Below, in pieces: positions 42,426 through 51,808 of a stretch of DNA of 64,000 bases. Both the position numbers and the translations under genes were made by a program. The notes beneath the pieces were generated by a model. The model did no database searches. It had not been told where the DNA came from and saw only the letters and a list, made by a program, of their open reading frames with translations. Each line of letters begins with the position of its first letter. Within the stretch, counting starts at the first letter, position 1. Origin of the DNA: Zoogloea sp. (lineage in GTDB: Bacteria > Pseudomonadota > Gammaproteobacteria > Burkholderiales > Rhodocyclaceae); NCBI GenBank assembly GCA_016703645.1, contig JADJBR010000007.1:1364001-1428000 (forward strand), in the 5' to 3' direction.

Positions 42426-45400
42426 ATGGCAGGACGCAAATCGACTCACCGGATATTCACCCGCGGCGCGCTGCTGCTGATCGCCCTCGTTGCCTGCAGC
42501 GGAGCCCACGCGGCCACCCTGTTCGGCGTCGTCACCGACCGTGCCGCCCCCACGGCCGTCGAAGCCGCCCGGCAGCATCTCGCCCACCATCCCCGCGACC
42601 GCATCCTGCTGCGTACCCCGGCCCAGATCCAGGCCGCCACCGACCGACAGTTGCGCCAGTGGCTCGACGCCGATGCCGTGCTGGCCGTCTCGGCCTTTGG
42701 CGACCCGGCGCGGCGCCTCATCGACGCGATACCCGCCAGCCGTGCCAGCACCGTGCTGGCCATCAGCGGCGAGCAGCGCCTCAACCTGCTGAGCCGTTCT
42801 CGGGCCGGAGCCCTGGCCAGTTTCCCCGCCGAAACCCTGCACCAACTGGCGGGTGAAGCCCCTCCGCAGGCGGCCCTTGAGGCCGCCGCTGCGGCCCCGG
42901 CGGCACAACACTGGCTGGACGCACGCCGCACCTGGCAGGCCGGTGGCAGCGACAACCTGAGCAGCCTGTTCAAGCACCTGCTGGCAGGCACCCCCCTGCC
43001 CCCGCCCCGACCGGAGGCCAGCCTGCGCCTGCGCGTTGGCGCTGTCGAGCGGATCGATGCCGACGCCTGGGACGCCCGCCTGCTGCCTGCCGGCGCAGCC
43101 CTGGCCGTCCTTGACCTGTCCAATATCGAATCCGGCAGTGCTGCCGCGATCTGCGCCGAATCCCGCCGCCAGGGTCTGCCCTGCGCCGAGATTCTGACCC
43201 GCTGGGGTGGCAGCTCCCGGGCGGCCATCGAGGGCCTGCCCAGGCTGTTGGCCCCGGCCCGGCCGGCTGCCCTGGTGGTAATCCAGGATTTCGTCGTCGG
43301 CGCCGCCGAGAACAGGGAAGCCGTCACCGAAGCCTTCACGCAACTCGACATCCCGATCATCAAGGCCATCCGCCTCACCGAGCGTAGCGCCACCCAGTGG
43401 CGCCTCTCGCCGGAGGGCCTGCCGGTGGATTCCGTACAGTACCGGGTGGCCCTGCCGGAGCTCCAGGGCATCGGCCAGCCCATCGTCGTGTCCGCTGTCG
43501 GCGCCAGCCGCATCGACCCCATCACCGGCGTCGCGCTGCGCCGCACCGAACCGATCGCCGCCGAGATCAGCCGCCTGGTGTCGCGCGCGGCCCGCTGGCA
43601 GCAGCTCCAGACCAAGGCCAGGGCCGCCAAGCGCCTGGCCATCATCTACTACAACCACCCACCCGGCCGGCAGAACATCGGCGCCGACAACCTGGACGTG
43701 CCCGCCTCCCTGTTCGGCATCCTGCAACGGCTGAAGGCAGAGGGCTACGACACTGGCGAACTGCCGGCAACGCCTGAGGCCCTGCTTGACCGCATCATGG
43801 CCCACGGGATCAACCTGCCCGAAGACAAGACCGCCCTGCGCGAGCTGGCCCGCGAAGTGGAGGGCGTCAGTGCTACCGACTACCGGCGCTGGTTTGCCGG
43901 GCTGCCCGAGCGCGTCCAGGGCGAAATGGTCTCCGGCCCCCTGGGCCGCCTTCACACCGAAGTGCTGGAAGCCGAGCGTGCCGGCGAACGCAGCCTTGGC
44001 CGCAAGCGCGTGGAATCGGCGATGAAGGAACTCCACCACCTGGCCGAAGGCGCCGACCACCCCCGGCGGGCCGAAGCCATCGCCGGGCTGAAGGCCCTCG
44101 AAGCCAGCTACCTGGCTTGCCTCGCCGATGTCCCCCAAGGCCCCTGCAGCCGCCATTCCGGCCTCACCTGGAAGATCGTCGGCTACGGTGTCGAAGGCCT
44201 CAAGGGCTGGGGCCCGGCACCGGGCAAGGTGATGGTCAGCGACGGCAGGCTGCTGGTGCCCGGGCTCACCTTCGGCAAGATCTTTGTCGGCCCCCAGCCG
44301 CCCAGGGGCTGGGAGGTGGATGAAGAGCTCCTCCACGCCAACACCAGCGTGCCGCCGCCCCACCAGTTCCTCGGCTTCTACCACTGGATCCGCGACGTCT
44401 TCCGCGCCGACGCGGTGGTGCATCTGGGCCGCCATTCGACCTACGAATTCCTGCCCGGCAAGGCCGTCGGCCTGACCGCCGACGACTACCCCAGCCTCAT
44501 CGCCGCGGACCTGCCGGGCATCTACCCCTACATCGTCGACGGCGTAGGGGAAGGCATCCAGGCCAAGCGCCGGGGCCTCGCCGTGATCGTCGATCACCTC
44601 ACGCCGCCCCTGTCGGCCACCCCGCTCTACGACAAGCTGCTGGAATTGCGTCAGGTGGTGGAGAGCTTCGAGGCCGCCGGCAGCGACAGCCTCAAGACCC
44701 AGGCCGCCCGCCGCATGCGCGAACAGGTCGTCGCGCTCAACCTGCGGACCGAACTGGAAGCCTCCATGGCCGATGTGCTGGAGGTGCGCGGCATCGGCTT
44801 CGAAGACGCTGACGACGACCTGCTCGCCCACGAGATCGGCCACTACCTCACCAAACTGCAGGAGAAGTTCATGCCCCACGGCCTGCACATCTTCGGGCAG
44901 GACTGGAGCGCCGAATCATTGAAACTGATGGCCGACTCCATGGGCCAGGTAGCCGGTGGCTACGACGCCGCCATCGCCGACAAGCTTGCGGCCTCGCCGC
45001 GTCTGGAAATGGCCGGCCTGCTCGCCGGCCTGGATGGGCGCTTCGTGGCCCCGGGCAAGGGCAACGACCCGCTGCGCTCCCCGGAGGCTCTGCCGACCGG
45101 GCGCAACTTCCACGCCGTCGATGGCGACCTCCTGCCCACCCGCCTGGGCTACGCCCTCGGCGCCCGCCTCGCCGAGCAGGCAACCGCCCGCCCACGTAAG
45201 GTGCGCGCGGGCGCAGACAGCGATGCCGTCATCCTGTGGGCCTCCGACGCGGTGCGCGATGAGGGCGCCATGGTCGCCTTCTGCCTGTCCCTGCTCGGTG
45301 CCGAGCCGGTATGGAACGCCCGCGGCATCGTCACCGACGTGCGCCTGCTGGCCGACACTCCCCGACGCGACGTGATCGTCACCACCTCGGGCCTCTTCCG

Positions 45401-46805
45401 CGACCTCTACCCCAACCTGCTCAACCAGATCGACCGGGCCGGCCGCCTGGCCCTCGCCGCCTCCGCCGGACTGATCGCCGAGCGGCACCCCGAGCTTGGC
45501 ACGGCCCTCGACGCCGCCCTGGCGCCCCTCGGTGGCAACGTGGCCCGCGGCCACCAGCCCTTCGCCGACAACATCGCCGCCGCCCGCTGGATGGCCCGCA
45601 CCAGGCAGCTCGGCCAGACCGGTCTGGGCATCGCCGACGCCGGGCGCGCCGCGGCCCTGCGCATCTTCGGGGATGCCCCCGGCGCCTACAGTGCCGGCGT
45701 CAATCGCCTGGCCGAACGTTCGGGCGCCTGGCAAGCACGCAACGAGCTGGGCCGGGTCTACCTCAACCGCATGGGCCACGCCTATGGCCTCGACGCCAGC
45801 GGCGATGCCACCCACCAGGCCTTCGAGACAGCTCTTTCCGGCGTGGCCCGCAGCTACCACGGCCGCGCCAGCAACCTGTACGGTCTGCTCGACAACAACG
45901 ACGCCTTCGATTACCTGGGCGGTATGTCGGTGGGTATCGAGACCCTCACCGGGCGCCGGCCGGAAGGCCTGATCCTGCAGCACGCCGACCCGGCTCACCC
46001 GGCCGTCGAGCCCCTCGCCACGGCCCTGCTGTCCGAGCTGCGCGGCCGCTACCTCAACCCGGAATGGCTGAAGCCCCTGATGAAGCACGGCTATGCCGGC
46101 GCCCGCACCATGGGCCAGGAATTCCTCGAGAACCTGTGGGGCTGGCAGGTCACCCGACCTGACCTGATCCAGCAATGGGCCTGGGACGAGGTCAAGGAAA
46201 CCTGGTTCGAGGACAAGCACAAGCTCGGCCTGCCGCGCTTTCTTGCCCAGGGCCACAACGCCCACGTCAAGGCGCAGATGCTGGCCATCTTCATGGTCGC
46301 CGCCGAGAAGGGCTTCTGGCAGGCCGACGCGGCCACCCTGAAGCAGATGGGCGGCGAACTCGCCCGCCTGGTGGCGAAGAACGGTCTGCCGGGCAGCGGC
46401 CATACCGCCCCCCACCATCCGATGTGGAACTGGCTCCAGCCACGCATCGACGCCGTCGACGCCGATGCCCTCGGCGTGGCCCTGGCCCGGGCCAGGGGTG
46501 AAGGGCTGGCGCCTGCCCCCGTCGCGCCCATCACCGCAATGGCCGCCACACCCCGGCAACAGGACGCCCGCCATGAGGCCGCGACACCCCGTCGTGAACA
46601 GACCGCTGTGGCGCCAACCGCGCCCAACCCGGCCGCCGCTGAACCCCAGGCACCGGCCGAGCGCCATTACGAACTCCATACCCGACCGGCGCCGCTCGCC
46701 GCCCGGCACACCCCGCCGATGGCCCTGCTCACCCTGGCCCCGCTGCTCTTCCTCATCGGCCTCGCCTGGAGCCGCCGCCGCCCTTCAACCTCCACCCACG
46801 CCTGA
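42426..46805 (+). CDS. Exported, membrane-anchored CobN-like chelatase (HmuS-type)
   Basis: A 1459-residue protein of the CobN/ChlH superfamily. The ATG at 42426 with GGAGG upstream gives a classical signal peptide (hydrophobic residues 13-24, end AHA), and a C-terminal span (about 1433-1450, LLTLAPLLFLIGLAWSRRR) follows a Pro/Ala linker. The bulk is therefore predicted to face the periplasm. Canonical cobaltochelatase CobN is cytosolic and works with CobST; neither is here. CobN motifs include IIYYNHPPGRQNIGADNLDV, GRLLVPGLTFGKIFVGPQPP, FRADAVVHLGRHSTYEFLPG and ADLPGIYPYIVDGVGEGIQA. It is followed by ExbB-like and DUF2149 genes, a set resembling HmuS-HmuU-HmuV of Bacteroidetes haem operons. 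The B12 riboswitch points to corrinoids or cobalt as the substrate. Confidence 0.85.
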   Translation: MAGRKSTHRIFTRGALLLIALVACSGAHAATLFGVVTDRAAPTAVEAARQHLAHHPRDRILLRTPAQIQAATDRQLRQWLDADAVLAVSAFGDPARRLIDAIPASRASTVLAISGEQRLNLLSRSRAGALASFPAETLHQLAGEAPPQAALEAAAAAPAAQHWLDARRTWQAGGSDNLSSLFKHLLAGTPLPPPRPEASLRLRVGAVERIDADAWDARLLPAGAALAVLDLSNIESGSAAAICAESRRQGLPCAEILTRWGGSSRAAIEGLPRLLAPARPAALVVIQDFVVGAAENREAVTEAFTQLDIPIIKAIRLTERSATQWRLSPEGLPVDSVQYRVALPELQGIGQPIVVSAVGASRIDPITGVALRRTEPIAAEISRLVSRAARWQQLQTKARAAKRLAIIYYNHPPGRQNIGADNLDVPASLFGILQRLKAEGYDTGELPATPEALLDRIMAHGINLPEDKTALRELAREVEGVSATDYRRWFAGLPERVQGEMVSGPLGRLHTEVLEAERAGERSLGRKRVESAMKELHHLAEGADHPRRAEAIAGLKALEASYLACLADVPQGPCSRHSGLTWKIVGYGVEGLKGWGPAPGKVMVSDGRLLVPGLTFGKIFVGPQPPRGWEVDEELLHANTSVPPPHQFLGFYHWIRDVFRADAVVHLGRHSTYEFLPGKAVGLTADDYPSLIAADLPGIYPYIVDGVGEGIQAKRRGLAVIVDHLTPPLSATPLYDKLLELRQVVESFEAAGSDSLKTQAARRMREQVVALNLRTELEASMADVLEVRGIGFEDADDDLLAHEIGHYLTKLQEKFMPHGLHIFGQDWSAESLKLMADSMGQVAGGYDAAIADKLAASPRLEMAGLLAGLDGRFVAPGKGNDPLRSPEALPTGRNFHAVDGDLLPTRLGYALGARLAEQATARPRKVRAGADSDAVILWASDAVRDEGAMVAFCLSLLGAEPVWNARGIVTDVRLLADTPRRDVIVTTSGLFRDLYPNLLNQIDRAGRLALAASAGLIAERHPELGTALDAALAPLGGNVARGHQPFADNIAAARWMARTRQLGQTGLGIADAGRAAALRIFGDAPGAYSAGVNRLAERSGAWQARNELGRVYLNRMGHAYGLDASGDATHQAFETALSGVARSYHGRASNLYGLLDNNDAFDYLGGMSVGIETLTGRRPEGLILQHADPAHPAVEPLATALLSELRGRYLNPEWLKPLMKHGYAGARTMGQEFLENLWGWQVTRPDLIQQWAWDEVKETWFEDKHKLGLPRFLAQGHNAHVKAQMLAIFMVAAEKGFWQADAATLKQMGGELARLVAKNGLPGSGHTAPHHPMWNWLQPRIDAVDADALGVALARARGEGLAPAPVAPITAMAATPRQQDARHEAATPRREQTAVAPTAPNPAAAEPQAPAERHYELHTRPAPLAARHTPPMALLTLAPLLFLIGLAWSRRRPSTSTHA

Positions 46806-46812
46806 CCTCACC

Positions 46813-47256
46813 ATGAACGAATTGCTCACCCTTGCCTGGCTCCACCAGGCCGTCATCTGGTTGCTCGCCCCGGCCCTGCTGGCCCTCATCGCCGCCTGCG
46901 CCATCGCCCTGGCCGAGGCCGGCCTGGCCCTCGGCGAACGTCTGTGGGGCCTGCGCCGCCTTGCCGCCAGCGGCGACCTGCTGCTGATCCAGCGCGTGGC
47001 CCGGCACCGCCTGGAGCGGGCCGACCTGCTGGCCCGCATTCCACCCATGCTGGGCCTGATGGCCACCATCATCCCCCTCGGACCGGGTCTCGCCGCCCTG
47101 GGCCAGGGCGACCCCTCGGAGCTGGCCAGCGCCGTCACCACCGCCTTCGACGTCACCGTGCTGGGCCTGGTGGCCGGCATTGGCGGGCTGGTGGTGGGCA
47201 AGCTGCGCCGGCGCTGGTACGAAGAGCTGCTCGAGAACCTGGAGGAAGAGGCATGA
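46813..47256 (+). CDS. MotA/TolQ/ExbB-like proton channel protein
   Basis: A 147-residue inner-membrane protein with an N-terminal span (about 12-38), a cytoplasmic loop, and the paired spans of the ExbB/TolQ channel domain: IPPMLGLMATIIPLGPGLAA near 77-96 and SAVTTAFDVTVLGLVAGIGG near 111-130. It is shorter than ExbB (about 240 residues). With an ExbD-like partner it would convert the proton gradient into mechanical work. It starts seven bases after the CobN-like stop and overlaps the DUF2149 gene in ATGA, so the three proteins are probably made together. Confidence 0.85.
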   Translation: MNELLTLAWLHQAVIWLLAPALLALIAACAIALAEAGLALGERLWGLRRLAASGDLLLIQRVARHRLERADLLARIPPMLGLMATIIPLGPGLAALGQGDPSELASAVTTAFDVTVLGLVAGIGGLVVGKLRRRWYEELLENLEEEA

Positions 47257-47609
47257 GCGCCACCCGACCGCCCCGCAAGCGCCTGCGCCTCTACTCGCGC
47301 CTCGATGCCCGCTTCGACGACCGGGACGATGACCCCCGTGCCAGCCTGGTCAACCTGGTGGATGTGATGCTGGTCTTCGCCTGCGGCCTGCTGGCCGCCC
47401 TGGCGGCCGGTACGCAGGGCGCCCTGCCCCCGCCCAAACCGGTGGACAAGGGCCGCGCCATCGAGCGCCCGGCCGACGGGCAGGGCCAGGCCGGTGCCGG
47501 CATGGATCGGGTCGGTGAAGTCTTCCGCGACCCGAAGACCGGGCAGCTAATCCTCATTGAACCCGTCGGAGCAGTACCTCCGCTCCCCACCAGCAAGCGG
47601 CCCAAGTGA
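47253..47609 (+). CDS. DUF2149 protein, ExbD/TolR-like partner
   Basis: A 118-residue protein with one membrane span (about 28-49). The span begins SLVNLVDVMLVFACGLLAAL, which matches the ExbD/TolR pattern with the essential intramembrane aspartate (LVDVMLVF). A periplasmic tail follows, with the DUF2149 ending DPKTGQLILIEPVGA. DUF2149 proteins occur next to CobN-like and ExbB-like genes in methanogens and in Bacteroidetes hmu operons. The ExbD analogy is read from the span motif; the functional coupling is inference. Confidence 0.82.
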   Translation: MSATRPPRKRLRLYSRLDARFDDRDDDPRASLVNLVDVMLVFACGLLAALAAGTQGALPPPKPVDKGRAIERPADGQGQAGAGMDRVGEVFRDPKTGQLILIEPVGAVPPLPTSKRPK

Positions 47610-47685
47610 TGACCCTTGTTTGCCCGGCCCGCCACCGGGGGTATCCCGCCGTGCCGGTAAGCCATCACCCGCAATCAACTGACAC

Positions 47686-48018
47686 TCAGACCCGGGCTGG
47701 CTGCATGGCAATCACTGCCATGCCGACCAGCGCGATGGCCGCCCCGGCCACATCCCAGCGGGTCAGCACCACGCCGTCCACAAGACGCAGCCACAACAGC
47801 GCCACGGCGATGTACATACCCCCATAGGCCGCATAGGTGCGCCCCGCAGCCGTCGGGTGCAAGGTCAACAACCAGGCAAACACGGCCAGGGCCGCAGCTG
47901 CCGGCACAAGCCACCACACACTCCGCCCCTGCCGCAGCACCAACCAGGGCAGGTAGCAGCCGACAATCTCCATCACGGCAGTCAGGGCAAACAGCGCAGC
48001 CATCCGCAAGGCATCCAT
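47686..48018 (-). CDS. YnfA/UPF0060 family membrane protein
   Basis: A 110-residue protein with four membrane spans. The family signatures are [20 protein letters not shown] near residues 10-29, [20 protein letters not shown] near 59-78 and [20 protein letters not shown] near 80-99. YnfA resembles small-multidrug-resistance transporters and has been reported as an efflux protein in some enterics. The ATG at 48018 gives the normal length; there is no adjacent partner gene. It is convergent with the DUF2149 gene. Confidence 0.88.
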   Translation of the reverse strand: MDALRMAALFALTAVMEIVGCYLPWLVLRQGRSVWWLVPAAAALAVFAWLLTLHPTAAGRTYAAYGGMYIAVALLWLRLVDGVVLTRWDVAGAAIALVGMAVIAMQPARV

Positions 48019-48127
48019 GACGACTCTCCGGCAGGCACACGGGCACCGCATCGACACGGCTCGCCGCACACAAGAAAACGGCCCGCACGAAGGGCGAGCC
48101 GAACTGAACGAACAACATGCTGATTTC

Positions 48128-48215
48128 TGGCGGAAGAGGTGAGATTCGAACTCACGGATGGTTTCCCATCGCCGGTTTTCAAGACCGGTGCAATCGACCA
48201 CTCTGCCACTCTTCC
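48128..48215 (-). tRNA. tRNA-Ser (anticodon UGA)
   Basis: The minus strand folds as a class II tRNA: acceptor GGAAGAG/CTCTTCC with discriminator G and encoded CCA, D arm, anticodon stem CCGGT/ACCGG around loop CTTGAAA with anticodon TGA, a long variable arm (CGATGGGAAACCATCC region) and T arm GAGTTCGAATCTC. The extended variable arm fits serine. It decodes UCA and related codons. Confidence 0.96.
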
Positions 48216-48347
48216 CGAGGGCGCGAATTCTAGCATGAGCGCGGCGCAGGCCAAATGCCGCACGGGCAACGCGGTTGAAACTTCTTGGAGGCTCCGATAC
48301 TCTCAAGCAGTGCAGGCTACCCTGTTATTCAATTCTGGAGGAATTTC

Positions 48348-49037
48348 ATGCAACTCGACACTTACGGTCAGCAAACGCAGGTACTGTCGCAAAGCGCCAA
48401 CCGCGTGCTGCGCAACACCTACATGCTGCTCGCACTCACGATGGTGCCGACCGTTGCCGGCGCGCTGCTTGGCGTGCAGATGCAGTTCTCGTTCATGGCC
48501 GGCAGCCCGTTCATTGCCTTCCTGCTGTTTCTGGGCATCTCGTTTGCGTTCTTCTACGGCATCGAGCGCAACAAGAACAATGGCCTGGGCGTGGCCCTGC
48601 TGCTGGGCTTCACCTTCTTCATGGGCCTGATGCTGTCGCGCATCCTTCAGGTAGCCCTGGGCTTCTCCAACGGCGGCTCCATGATCGCCATGGCCGCAGG
48701 CGGCACAGGTGCCGTGTTCGCCACCATGGCGAGCATTGCCAGCGTGTCCAAGCGCGATTTCACCAACATGGGCAAGTTCCTGATGGTCGGCCTGGTGGTG
48801 ATCCTGCTGGCTGGCGTGGTCAACATCTTCCTGCAGATGCCGGTGCTGCACCTGGTGATCTCCGCTGCAGTGGTGATGCTGTTCTCGGGCTACCTGCTGT
48901 ACGACATCAGCAATATCGTGCGGGGCGGTGAAACCAACTATGTGACGGCCACCCTGGCGGTCTACCTGGATGTGTACAACATCTTCGTCGGCCTCCTCAA
49001 TCTGGTGATGGCCTTCGGCGGCGGCGATCGCGACTGA
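48348..49037 (+). CDS. Bax inhibitor-1/YccA family membrane protein
   Basis: A 229-residue integral membrane protein with seven hydrophobic segments. The start at 48348 follows a GGAGGAAT site. The N-terminus VLSQSANRVLRNTYMLLALT and the C-terminal YLLYDISNIVRGGETNYVTA followed by LAVYLDVYNIFVGLLNL are the BI-1/YccA hallmarks, including the paired aspartates of the pH-sensitive calcium-leak site. YccA modulates the FtsH protease in E. coli. It stands alone, with a strong terminator after it. Confidence 0.92.
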   Translation: MQLDTYGQQTQVLSQSANRVLRNTYMLLALTMVPTVAGALLGVQMQFSFMAGSPFIAFLLFLGISFAFFYGIERNKNNGLGVALLLGFTFFMGLMLSRILQVALGFSNGGSMIAMAAGGTGAVFATMASIASVSKRDFTNMGKFLMVGLVVILLAGVVNIFLQMPVLHLVISAAVVMLFSGYLLYDISNIVRGGETNYVTATLAVYLDVYNIFVGLLNLVMAFGGGDRD

Positions 49038-49060
49038 TCGACCCCTGCAGCAGCAAAAAA

Positions 49061-49086
49061 AGGCGACCTCCGGGTCGCCTTTTTCA
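49061..49086 (+). terminator. Rho-independent terminator of the BI-1 family gene
   Basis: Stem AGGCGACC/GGTCGCCT with a TCCG tetraloop, preceded by an A run and followed by TTTTTC. The A/T symmetry means it can also end the convergent rlmD transcript. Confidence 0.92.
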
Positions 49087-49103
49087 TGCCTGCAGGAAGC
49101 GCC

Positions 49104-50417
49104 TCAATCCCGCTCGAAGAGGGCTATGGATTCCACATGCGAGGTCTGCGGGAACATGTTCGCGATACCGGCCCCCTTCAGGCGGTAGCCCTTTTCGTGG
49201 ACGAGCACCGCGGTATCCCGGGCCAGGGTTGCGGGGTTGCAGGACACGTAAACGATCCGCGGCGGTGCCGAGGCACCAAGGGCCTTGACCACCGCGATTG
49301 CCCCCTCCCGAGGGGGATCGATGAGCATTTTATCCAGGTGACCAAGGGCGGCAACGCTGTCTTCGGTGGCCTCGAACAGGTTGGCCGCGTAGAACTCGCT
49401 GCGCGCCTCCAGCCCGTTGGCGCAGGCGTTCTCGCCTGCTCGCCGCACCAGCGCATCGCTCCCCTCCACGCCAACCACCCGGGCACCCGCTTTGGCGATG
49501 GGCAGGCTGAAGTTGCCCAAACCGCAGAACAGGTCGGCAATCCGCTCGCCGGGCCGAGGATCCAGCAACTGCATGGCACGGCGCATCAGAAGACGGTTGA
49601 TCCCCATGTTGACCTGGGTGAAATCGGTCGGCCGGAAGGCCATCGAGACGCCAAACTCCGGCAAGGTGTACGCCAGCCCCGGGGCTTCGGCCGGGAACAG
49701 GCGCCGGGCCGAGTCGGGACCGCTCAGTTGCCCCCAAACCTGCACGCCCTCGTCCCGGGCGAAAGCGGCAAGAAGCGTCTCGTCGGCGGCGGTAAAAGGC
49801 TGCAGGTGGCGAAAAACCAGGGCTGTGAGGCCTTCGCCAACGGCGATCTCGATCTGCGGCAAGCGATCGGGCGCCGACAGGTGGGCGACCAGGCTCCGCA
49901 GACGTGGGACCATGGCCGAGACGTGGGGGGGAAGGATGGCGCATTCGTCCATTGGTGCGACATAGCTGCTGCGCCGCTCGTGAAAGCCGATCAGCACGCC
50001 CCCCTTGCTCGGCACATGGCGAACAGTCAGGCGAGCCCGGTAGCGGTAGCCCCAGGCCGGCCCGACGATGGGCGGATAGAGCACATCCGCACGGACTCGC
50101 CCGAGATGCCACAGGGCATTTTCCAGCACTCGCTGCTTGGCCGCCACTTGGGCGGTGGCCTCCAGATGCTGCATGCTGCATCCGCCGCACACGCCGAAAT
50201 GAGGGCATGGGGGGCTCACCCTCTGGGCGCTGGGCTCAATGATGCGCACCACGTCCGCCACTTCGAAACGCGGCTTGATCTTGTAGGCGACAAATTCAAC
50301 CCGCTCGCCCGGCAGCGCCCCTTCAATAAATATCGTCTTCCCGTCCACATGGGCCACGCCGCGACCATCATGGTCCAAGGATTCAATGACGGTTTCGCGG
50401 ACAGGCGTGGTGCTCAT
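49104..50417 (-). CDS. rlmD: 23S rRNA (uracil-1939 C5)-methyltransferase RlmD
   Basis: A 437-residue RumA-type enzyme. It has an N-terminal TRAM domain (about 1-60), an iron-sulfur cysteine cluster CPHFGVCGGC near residues 70-79, and a Rossmann methyltransferase domain with IADLFCGLGNFSLPIAKAGA near 285-304. Catalytic motifs are DPPREGA and YVSCNPATLARD, whose cysteine is the nucleophile. It methylates U1939 of 23S rRNA using S-adenosylmethionine. It is convergent with the BI-1 gene and divergent from the hydroxylase gene. Confidence 0.94.
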   Translation of the reverse strand: MSTTPVRETVIESLDHDGRGVAHVDGKTIFIEGALPGERVEFVAYKIKPRFEVADVVRIIEPSAQRVSPPCPHFGVCGGCSMQHLEATAQVAAKQRVLENALWHLGRVRADVLYPPIVGPAWGYRYRARLTVRHVPSKGGVLIGFHERRSSYVAPMDECAILPPHVSAMVPRLRSLVAHLSAPDRLPQIEIAVGEGLTALVFRHLQPFTAADETLLAAFARDEGVQVWGQLSGPDSARRLFPAEAPGLAYTLPEFGVSMAFRPTDFTQVNMGINRLLMRRAMQLLDPRPGERIADLFCGLGNFSLPIAKAGARVVGVEGSDALVRRAGENACANGLEARSEFYAANLFEATEDSVAALGHLDKMLIDPPREGAIAVVKALGASAPPRIVYVSCNPATLARDTAVLVHEKGYRLKGAGIANMFPQTSHVESIALFERD

Positions 50418-50504
50418 GGCAGGAGACAGGAAGCTGTTGGGGAAAAGGGCGCCATTTTATCCCCCACCCGGGTCTTGGCAAGGCGAGGCGCTATAATCCA
50501 CGCC

Positions 50505-51632
50505 ATGACAAACACTCTTCTTGGCGGCCTGACGGCGGAGGAATTCCTCGCCGAATACTGGCAAAAGAAACCACTGCTCATCCGCCAGGCAGTGCCCGGC
50601 TTCACCGGCGTCGCGAGCAAGTCGGAGCTTTTTGAGCTGGCGCGCGATCCGGAAGTCGAATCCCGCTATGTCACCCATCGCGACAATAACTGGCAGGTCA
50701 TCCACGGCCCGCAAAAGGCGGCCGATCTCAAACGGAAGGCACAGCCCTGGACGGTTCTGATACAGGGACTGAACCTGTTCTGTCCTGAAGGAGACGCCCT
50801 GCTGCACCGCTTTGATTTCATTCCCCAGGCCCGCCTGGACGACCTGATGGTCAGCTACGCCGTGGATGGCGGGGGTGTCGGCCCGCACTTCGACAACTAC
50901 GATGTCTTCCTGCTCCAGGGCATCGGCCGGCGCCGCTGGCAGATCAGCAATCAGGAGGACCGCCGCCTGATCGAGGATGCACCTCTGAAGATCCTCCAGG
51001 ATTTCCGCCCCGTACACGACTGGGTGCTGGAGCCCGGCGACATGCTCTATCTGCCGCCCCACTGGGCCCATAACGGCATCGCCATCGGCGAGTGCACCAC
51101 GTACTCCATCGGCTTCCGCTCCCCCACCACCCAGGAACTCGCCCAGCAGTTCCTGATCCACCTCCAGGACACCATTCAGCTCGACGGCATCTACGCCGAC
51201 CCCGAATTGGAACGGCAGGTCCACTCGGCGGAAATCGGCGAGCGGATGATCGACAAGGTGGCCGACAGCCTGTCGCGCATCACCTGGACCCGGGAAGACG
51301 TGCGCGCTTTCCTGGGGGCCTACCTCACCGAGCCCAAGGCCCACGTGTATTTCGACTCGCCCGATGACCCGCTTGAACACGATGATTTCGTGGACGCCTG
51401 CCTGGGCCAGGGCTATCGCCTTGATGCCTGCACCCTGCTGCTTTTTTCAGGTGGCCAGTTTTTCATCAATGGCGAAGCCATCACTGTGCCCGATGAGGAC
51501 AAGGCCATCATCGAGCAGCTTGCGGACCACCGCCAGCTTGAAAGCCTCTCGGGCCTGTCCGAAGAAACAATTGCCCTTCTCTATGACTGGTACTGCTGCG
51601 GCTTCGCGACCCCATCAGGATCGCTGATGTGA
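50505..51632 (+). CDS. RoxA/YcfD-like ribosomal oxygenase (JmjC cupin)
   Basis: A 375-residue JmjC-type 2-oxoglutarate/Fe(II) dioxygenase. The facial triad is visible as PHFDNYDVFLLQ (His and Asp near residues 127-129) and PPHWAHNG (His near 188), and GRRRWQISN is the conserved YcfD strand. YcfD/RoxA hydroxylates an arginine of ribosomal protein L16; the C-terminal dimerisation and winged-helix parts fit. The start MTNTLLGGLTAEEF follows a TATAAT at 50492-50497 by only seven bases. If that is the promoter, the mRNA would be leaderless, but no -35 box fits well. The gene is divergent from rlmD. Confidence 0.88.
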   Translation: MTNTLLGGLTAEEFLAEYWQKKPLLIRQAVPGFTGVASKSELFELARDPEVESRYVTHRDNNWQVIHGPQKAADLKRKAQPWTVLIQGLNLFCPEGDALLHRFDFIPQARLDDLMVSYAVDGGGVGPHFDNYDVFLLQGIGRRRWQISNQEDRRLIEDAPLKILQDFRPVHDWVLEPGDMLYLPPHWAHNGIAIGECTTYSIGFRSPTTQELAQQFLIHLQDTIQLDGIYADPELERQVHSAEIGERMIDKVADSLSRITWTREDVRAFLGAYLTEPKAHVYFDSPDDPLEHDDFVDACLGQGYRLDACTLLLFSGGQFFINGEAITVPDEDKAIIEQLADHRQLESLSGLSEETIALLYDWYCCGFATPSGSLM

Positions 51633-51808
51633 TGGCGGCCCGGACACCCCGGGAGACTCGACACAGCACCAGGAACGTTGCGGCGTCGCAACAATGTCTT
51701 TATTCAAGGACTTCGTCCGTGTTAGCATACACATCACATCAGGTTCCCCACCTGGTTGCTCCTCTAATTTGGTTGTTGTACTTCATTTATCGATAAGGGA
51801 AACCAACA

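Noticed and set aside
42285-44888. An 867-codon minus-strand open frame across the CobN-like gene
   Set aside because: Antisense shadow rich in Gly/Ala/Val with no recognisable domain; the plus strand has the riboswitch, ribosome site and CobN motifs.
50492-50497. TATAAT seven bases before the RoxA-like start as a leaderless promoter
   Set aside because: The hexamer is perfect but no -35 box lies at a suitable distance, so I do not list it as a promoter.
49086-50504. A long plus-strand extension upstream of the RoxA-like start
   Set aside because: It is antisense to rlmD, which has its iron-sulfur and methyltransferase motifs on the minus strand; homology of the hydroxylase begins at 50505.
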